From Clostridia bacterium (GTDB lineage: Bacteria > Bacillota > Clostridia > Christensenellales > Aristaeellaceae), in assembly GCA_017428385.1 (NCBI GenBank), contig JAFRQX010000001.1:57156-121155 (forward strand): a stretch of 64,000 nucleotides of DNA, written 5' to 3'. Shown one piece after another: positions 59,991 to 64,000 of the stretch. Under the pieces are notes generated by a model. That model was not told where the DNA came from, did no database searches, and saw nothing but the letters and a program-made list of their open reading frames with translations. Positions within the stretch are counted from its first letter, which is position 1; the number at the start of each line of letters is the position of its first letter. A program made the translations under genes and the position numbers.

Positions 59991-60371
59991 TGCGTCCTTC
60001 TTTCCCGCCGCTGAGGCAGGGGAGACGATGGACGCAGAATGGGTGCACTGAACAAGCGGTGAACCGTACACAGCAGAGAAGTGTCATTTTTTCCTCTGGC
60101 CTGTGTCGCGTCCATCGCCCACTCGTGCACTCCGGGGCGTATGTCGTTTATTTGTTATTCCCGTGAGGGAGCATAACCGGGATCATTGGGTAAAAAAGAA
60201 AACCCGGCAGAAACTACATCACAGAATCTCTTCTGTAATCAGCAGTTTCTGCCGGGTTCCAGTCTCCCGCACAGGGAGACTCCTACATCCAAACAGAACA
60301 AATGGGGTTTGCCATGGGCTCCTTCCGCTCCTGTGAGGGATCCAGCCTCTGTGGCTATCCGGATATATTGT
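59991..60371. other. Structured non-coding block inside the mobile element
   Basis: No convincing gene in about 380 bp. It holds a 10-bp inverted repeat CGATGGACGC (60026-60035) / GCGTCCATCG (60108-60117), the nested long hairpin at 60201-60258 and an 8-bp hairpin AGTCTCCC-GCACA-GGGAGACT (60261-60281). All could be formed by a minus-strand transcript from the neighbouring genes. Confidence 0.6.
60190..60281 (-). ncRNA. Candidate structured RNA / long-stem terminator
   Basis: On the minus strand AGTCTCCC-loop-GGGAGACT comes first, then a perfect 15-bp stem AACCCGGCAGAAACT / AGTTTCTGCCGGGTT enclosing a 28-nt loop with an inner ACAGAA/TTCTGT hairpin, then a T-rich tail (TTCTTTTTTA). It can act as an intrinsic terminator but the large structured loop is not needed for that. 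A dedicated small RNA is possible. Confidence 0.45.
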
Positions 60372-60578
60372 TTATGCTTTTATGCGGCGTCTTCCGCGCT
60401 TGATGACCGGTCCCGCTCCCGTATAATCGATCATATTGCTTTCCTTACATTTGGGACAGGGGACTGTGGCGTTGGATCCCGGGGCATATCGTCCCAGGTA
60501 GGTGCCGCATCGGGTACAGTGCAGTTCTTCTTTCAGGTCTTCATCGACAGCATAATCAGAATCATCGTTGTTCGTCAT
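60372..60578 (-). CDS. Small zinc-ribbon protein (Com-like)
   Basis: 68 residues. After an acidic N terminus, HCTRCGTYLGRYAPGSNATV then PCPKCKES forms a CxxC..CxxC zinc ribbon, similar to Mu Com and to small proteins of phages and conjugative elements. The C terminus is basic (KRGRRRIKA), suited to nucleic-acid binding. AGGAGG-type site upstream. Role unknown; Com of Mu is a translational activator. Confidence 0.7.
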   Translation of the reverse strand: MTNNDDSDYAVDEDLKEELHCTRCGTYLGRYAPGSNATVPCPKCKESNMIDYTGAGPVIKRGRRRIKA

Positions 60579-60727
60579 GGTGCGTCCTCCTCGTCCATGA
60601 AGTCTGTATATTCATCGGGTTCCATACGTACCAGCGCGGAGCGCAGGACGGGGGCACGTCCTATCGCGCAGGGTGTTATTCAACTCATCTCACCAGCCCG
60701 ACGTCCAGCTCAATGAGGAAGCAGCGC

Positions 60728-60880
60728 TCAGAATCGAAGACCGATATCCATCAGATACTCTTCGAATTCCTTTACAGTGTCTTGTGTCGGCAGCGGCCAT
60801 GCTTCTTTTAATAGGTCCGCTTCAGCCACATAGTATTCTTCAGCCAGCAGGTCTTCTGCAGTAGCTTCCATGGATTTCAT
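60728..60880 (-). CDS. 50-residue acidic protein
   Basis: Reads MKSMEATAEDLLAEEYYVAE and ends YLMDIGLRF. An AGGAAGG ribosome binding site lies just before the ATG. It is acidic and helical, in line with the same-strand genes on both sides. I recognise no family. Its placement and ribosome binding site make it credible despite its size. Confidence 0.55.
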   Translation of the reverse strand: MKSMEATAEDLLAEEYYVAEADLLKEAWPLPTQDTVKEFEEYLMDIGLRF

Positions 60881-60892
60881 CCTTCCTGTGCC

Positions 60893-61141
60893 TTATTGGG
60901 CAAGGTATTCCTCATATTCCTGTTCACCGTCTGCCGGCTCGTCCATATAATCGGGGCTGTCTATGGGCGGGCAGGGTGTGATGCCGGCAACCTTCCCTTG
61001 GGTTACGGTCAGGATTGCCGCGCCGCAGTCGCACTCGCAGTAATAGGAGACTGTTTCCGCGTGCGGGCCGACATCTACGGTGTCCAGTACGATGAGTTTC
61101 CCGCCGCAGCGGGGGCAGTATGCTTCCGGTTTGCTGATCAT
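60893..61141 (-). CDS. Small zinc-ribbon protein
   Basis: 82 residues from ATG at 61141 (CGGAG upstream; the frame runs further up to 61231 without support). YCPRCGGKLIVLDTVDVG followed by YYCECDCGAAI gives a four-cysteine zinc site with one extra Cys. The C terminus is acidic. It is adjacent to another zinc-ribbon gene, in the same orientation, within the mobile element. No function known. Confidence 0.65.
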   Translation of the reverse strand: MISKPEAYCPRCGGKLIVLDTVDVGPHAETVSYYCECDCGAAILTVTQGKVAGITPCPPIDSPDYMDEPADGEQEYEEYLAQ

Positions 61142-61157
61142 GTTGCTTCTCCGTTTA

Positions 61158-61427
61158 TCAGTAGTGGGGAATACAGGCGCTGACCTTGGCCCACATCTTT
61201 TCATTCCAGCCCTGGGGCAGGAGCAGGTCAAATTGTGTTTCCTTCAAGTAGGGATTGTTCAGGTCAACGTGCAGGACCCTGTGTTCGGCATAGGGCACCT
61301 GTGAGTGGCTGCCGCATTCACACTTTGTCAGCGCGAGATCCTGTTCATCATCCCAGCTCCAGATAAACTTTGTGATCGTTGCCCGCCTGCCGCAGCAGGG
61401 GCAGACAGCATACAGTTTTCGTTCCAT
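61158..61427 (-). CDS. Small zinc-ribbon protein
   Basis: 89 residues from ATG at 61427; GGAGGAAAGG upstream decides the start, although the frame is open to 61673. CPCCGRRATITKF and LTKCECGSHSQV form the zinc site. The C-terminal half contains LLLPQGWNEKMWAKV. It lies 16 bp upstream of the preceding zinc-ribbon gene in transcription order, so the two form one unit from the promoter at 61701-61728. Confidence 0.65.
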   Translation of the reverse strand: MERKLYAVCPCCGRRATITKFIWSWDDEQDLALTKCECGSHSQVPYAEHRVLHVDLNNPYLKETQFDLLLPQGWNEKMWAKVSACIPHY

Positions 61428-61883
61428 GATCCTTTCCTCCGGTGGGGACACGTGTGTCAATATATCACGCTGCCCGGTCAGAATAAATGGGTGATTCGGT
61501 AATCCACAGTTCATTTTTCGCGTCCTGCAGGCCTTGATTTTACAGGGCTCAACGGACGCATAAGGGTTTGCACAGGGGACGGATTTAGGGGCTTCAGGTC
61601 TTGCACCGCAAAGGCTTCGGGAGTTGCCGGGTTCCGTTTGTATTTTTTCGGAACTCAGGGTTTTAGTTAGCACAAAATTTTTGTGCTTTTTGCAAGAATG
61701 ATTGTACTCATTTTCGACCGGTGTGCAAGGGGAAGGTTGGGTACCCCTTCAGAAGTGTGCATAACCGTTTTGTGCAAAAAAGCCGCATGAAGCCTTTTTC
61801 AAAGGCGATTCAGGCAGCAGTGACAGTGGGCTTGTATTGTGTTGTGAAGTGAAAGGAAAAGCATAACGGGGAAAATGAAAGGC
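61428..61883. other. Non-coding gap with promoter and long leader (minus strand)
   Basis: About 450 bp with no convincing ORF. It contains a minus-strand promoter (61701-61728) and, close to the predicted 5' end of its RNA, the hairpin AGCACAAA-ATT-TTTGTGCT (61669-61687). The predicted leader before the first zinc-ribbon gene is about 265 nt. Confidence 0.55.
61701..61728 (-). promoter_or_regulatory. Promoter of the zinc-ribbon gene cluster
   Basis: On the minus strand TTGCAC (61723-61728), 16-bp spacer, TACAAT (61701-61706). Confidence 0.55.
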
Positions 61884-62738
61884 TCAGTTGTCTGTTTCAA
61901 AATCCGGAGGCGCGGCTCCTTTTTTCCGGCCGTTGCTCCAGTATAGCTTCTTCAGGGACAGGTGCTTCTTTTTTTGTCCGTTATAGACAATAACTAATGC
62001 TTCTGCAAATCCTATGGTTCCGGGACGCCGATCCTTTGCGTTCCGGGAAATGGCTTTTGCGGAGTATTTACCAACATGCTCTTTGAAGGTTTCATCATCC
62101 AGACTGTCCCCGTAGGCAGATACCAGCATAGCGATGCCTTTCAGCATTCCGGATGTCAGGGAAATGGGCTCACCTTCCCAGGTGCCCAGGGCTAGGCGGA
62201 GGGAGCGATCCAGTATCTCATATCCATAGTGATCAAAGATATATTCCAGTGCGCTTATTGCGCTGATGTTGCCCGGAGCATGTGTTTTTGAGATCCGGAG
62301 TTTATATACGTTGGTAATCAGGGAGTGGATCATCAGCTGCTTGTTGTCGCCGGCTTCAAGGTGTGCGACAAATACTTCATAGGGAACAAGGGCTTTTACG
62401 TGCTTCTGCTGTTCCGCAAAGATATGCGCTTCTTCCTCGTAGGTCAGGTTGTCGTATACCATACACCATACAGGGGTATCCCGGGATCCGGAGGCGGAGG
62501 CGATCATTTCGATTGTGTGCTGCCCGTCAAATACATAATTCTGTCCATCCCTGCGGCTGACTTTAACCGGGTTGATCTGGAAAGGATCAAAATCCTGAAG
62601 GGTTTTCATGATATGCCCTTCTGACAGGTCCCGCTGGTAGCTCTGATTCGATACCAAGTTCCGGATGGGAATCAGGTCAAAATGAACATCCGGAATACAG
62701 TTTCGCTGTCTTTCCGTCAAAGTAGCATATTCACTCAT
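61884..62738 (-). CDS. ParB/Srx-like protein (DUF6551-type)
   Basis: 284 residues. IPIRNLVSNQSYQRDLSEGHI followed by DPFQINPVKVSRRDGQNYVF and DGQHTIEMI has the order and shape of the ParB N-terminal nucleotide-binding fold (DGQHR-type motif). The rest is helical, ending with a basic GRKKG tail. Proteins of this type are common cargo of clostridial conjugative elements and phages. A partition role is possible but no ParA is visible. AGGAGG-type site; it overlaps the upstream gene by 8 bp. Confidence 0.7.
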   Translation of the reverse strand: MSEYATLTERQRNCIPDVHFDLIPIRNLVSNQSYQRDLSEGHIMKTLQDFDPFQINPVKVSRRDGQNYVFDGQHTIEMIASASGSRDTPVWCMVYDNLTYEEEAHIFAEQQKHVKALVPYEVFVAHLEAGDNKQLMIHSLITNVYKLRISKTHAPGNISAISALEYIFDHYGYEILDRSLRLALGTWEGEPISLTSGMLKGIAMLVSAYGDSLDDETFKEHVGKYSAKAISRNAKDRRPGTIGFAEALVIVYNGQKKKHLSLKKLYWSNGRKKGAAPPDFETDN

Positions 62739-63678
62739 GTTCTGCTTCCTCCAGTTTGTTATTCAGGCTGTCGATATCAATTATAAGTGCCTTCAGTACA
62801 CGATGGAGATTCTCTTTGCCCTGCTTTGTGGCATTATGGAAATCGGCGTTGTCATTGGTTCTTTTGATGGCTTTTGTCCAGGCGCCTATCGTATAGGCAA
62901 GGCCGTTCAGTTCCGCGTCCGGATCATATGCGGGAATCTTTTTAATGGCTGTTTCCACATGGACTCTTCTTTTCTGTTTTGCTTCCCTGTGCTGCAGTAT
63001 TTCGCGGGTTATATGCTCCGGAGGCCTCAGCTTTTTACATTGCGGGTCCGAGATCATTTTCTGCAGTTCCTCCGGTGGCATATCCATAAGGGCATTCATG
63101 TAGATCAAGGCTATTTCCACGTCACCTTTCAATACCCGGTCCCGGATGCCGGGAAACATGTCATTTAATCGGTCCAGCTGTCGGCCGAACTGTACATAAT
63201 TCCGGATGGTTAACTTGTCATAGTGAAATTCTCCGCCGACCATTTTCATAACGGCTGTGTTTTCTCTCGGCGTTTCCCTGGGCCTTTCGCTTCGGCAAGA
63301 AGGGGAGAGTTTCTTGTATTGAAACTGCTCTTTCGCCTGGATTCGCCTTTCGGCATCCAGTAAGGCGTCATACAGGCGGTACAGCAGCCAGTAGGTTGCG
63401 GGCTTGGTCAGGTCTGTCCTTTTTAGCTGCTCCCGGCAAATCCAGGCAACGGCGTCTGTTTTCCGGGCAAATTGTTTTTCAAGACAGGTAAAGTGCCTAT
63501 GGTGTTTGATCATCAGGTTATATTTGTCATAGCCCATCAACAGATAACCCTGCCATATAGGGAAGGAAGCTGCTGATCCGTTTTTCTGTATGCGCTTTTC
63601 AAGTTCGCGGTACTGGACGGGTTGCAGGGGGATGTCCAGGTCCCTGAAAACACGGTCCATCTGAAGAATCCTATGCAT
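62731..63678 (-). CDS. Mobile-element protein of unknown function
   Basis: 315 residues, helical and basic. Visible features: a long charged region (RRIQAKEQFQYKKLSPSC), a HYDKLTIRNYVQFGRQLDRL segment and a coiled C terminus (IDIDSLNNKLEEAEHE). No domain is recognised. It is tightly coupled to both neighbours (8-bp overlaps on each side) and has a GGAGG site, so it works in the same unit as the ParB-like protein. Confidence 0.6.
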   Translation of the reverse strand: MHRILQMDRVFRDLDIPLQPVQYRELEKRIQKNGSAASFPIWQGYLLMGYDKYNLMIKHHRHFTCLEKQFARKTDAVAWICREQLKRTDLTKPATYWLLYRLYDALLDAERRIQAKEQFQYKKLSPSCRSERPRETPRENTAVMKMVGGEFHYDKLTIRNYVQFGRQLDRLNDMFPGIRDRVLKGDVEIALIYMNALMDMPPEELQKMISDPQCKKLRPPEHITREILQHREAKQKRRVHVETAIKKIPAYDPDAELNGLAYTIGAWTKAIKRTNDNADFHNATKQGKENLHRVLKALIIDIDSLNNKLEEAEHE

Positions 63679-64000
63679 GGTTTTCCTCCGCCGGGGTCAG
63701 CGTGCTCAGCGGAAAGCATACGCCGCCTTCTTCTGATACCGGGAAACCGTTCAGCCGATACAGTCCTTCCTTGTCCAGTCCGCCGAACTCGTTCCGGATC
63801 CGGGTAATGAGTTCTTTGGAATAGATATCGAAGGTGCCGGCGGAGGTGGGCTTGTCATAGACAACGGGGATTTCCTGTCCGCCGGGTTTTTGCTTTTCAC
63901 ATGGCAGGACGACAATGGCACAGCATTTGGGAGAGAAAAGCAGCTGCACAAATGGCGGGGAATCCAGCAGCCGGAGTGTTTGCTTGTGTACCCGCAGGCG
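63671..64000 (-). CDS. Mobile-element protein, N terminus outside the window
   Basis: The minus-strand frame is open to the window edge (110 codons visible). The readable part begins RLRVHKQTLRLLDSPPFVQL and contains CAIVVLPCEKQKPGGQEIP and TFDIYSKELITRI. A short form starting at GTG 63949 is possible but the open upstream frame and its protein-like content argue against it. It resembles small hypothetical proteins upstream of ParB-like genes in clostridial elements, from memory only. Confidence 0.55.
   Translation of the reverse strand, partial: RLRVHKQTLRLLDSPPFVQLLFSPKCCAIVVLPCEKQKPGGQEIPVVYDKPTSAGTFDIYSKELITRIRNEFGGLDKEGLYRLNGFPVSEEGGVCFPLSTLTPAEENHA

Noticed and set aside
59286..60014. 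242-codon plus-strand frame opposite the sigma-like gene
   Set aside because: Hydrophobic, Cys-rich nonsense-like translation with no ribosome binding site; the minus-strand frame has a clear start and HTH.
60580..60633. Possible 16-codon ORF ending as CCATGA on the start of the Com-like gene (minus strand)
   Set aside because: Translational overlap is suggestive, but the frame has no clear ribosome binding site or longer in-frame start; too short to call.
60186..60716. 176-codon plus-strand frame over the structured block and Com-like gene
   Set aside because: It crosses hairpins and the antisense of a credible zinc-ribbon gene; no domain or ribosome binding site.

Overview
The window looks like a chromosomal segment of an uncultured, gut- or rumen-type member of the Clostridia. 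The reasons are strong AGGAGG-type ribosome binding sites, extended -10 promoters, moderate GC, HU, three RbsABC/MglABC-type sugar transporters side by side, a LoaP-type NusG paralogue and a PBP1-GGDEF fusion. A Christensenellales/Aristaeellaceae-like host is my guess from overall flavour only.

Region by region. (1) 1-1164: the C-terminal end of a GH2 beta-galactosidase cut by the window edge. (2) 1250-25618: a very long co-oriented surface-polysaccharide operon. Two promoters and a terminator lie ahead of a LoaP-like antiterminator. Then come a BY-kinase, an LCP ligase, a MucBP-like secreted protein, an orphan family-5 solute-binding protein, a zinc phospholipase-like protein, an aldo/keto reductase, about ten glycosyltransferases (GT4, GT2, GT8-like and a tandem GT32 pair), an EpsG polymerase, DUF1919, a Stealth phosphotransferase, a TagG/TagH-like ABC exporter with a Wzt C-terminal domain, and LicD. 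A strong terminator closes it. (3) 25673-30305: FRG-domain protein, CotH/lamin-tail surface protein, CE2-like SGNH esterase and HAD hydrolase. (4) 30320-45319: three consecutive sugar ABC systems. The first is divergent, with one degenerate ATPase site. The second is Mgl-type and is followed by two small membrane proteins. The third is ChvE/GguAB-type with two permeases. Each solute-binding gene is separated from its ABC genes by a terminator-like hairpin. (5) 45383-47601: zinc-ribbon protein, miaA (minus strand) and HU. (6) 47624-52515: an exported transglutaminase-like lipoprotein followed by a compact type IV pilus/T2SS-like set (PilC, pseudopilins, DUF4860, PilT). (7) 52581-57060: a sugar-sensor/GGDEF fusion converging on a GH13 neopullulanase-like enzyme. 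(8) 57103-64000: tRNA-Arg(ACG), with the left end of an integrated mobile element at its 3' end. The element has a tyrosine integrase, Xis, a sigma-like protein, three small zinc-ribbon proteins, a 50-aa ORF, a ParB-like protein and a structured non-coding block, and it runs off the window.

How it fits together: polysaccharide building, modification and export (region 2), polysaccharide breakdown and de-esterification (beta-galactosidase, CE2, GH13), uptake of the released monosaccharides (three ABC systems) and sugar-sensing c-di-GMP signalling (PBP1-GGDEF) describe a carbohydrate-specialist lifestyle. The T4P-like set and LoaP-governed capsule suggest a regulated cell surface. The most unusual sequence-level signals are three points: gene-end palindromes that copy the last codons of a gene in inverted orientation and are followed by AATGAAG tracts (three loci); promoters whose -35 box lies inside or against the preceding terminator (about five loci); and the multi-hairpin non-coding block inside the mobile element.
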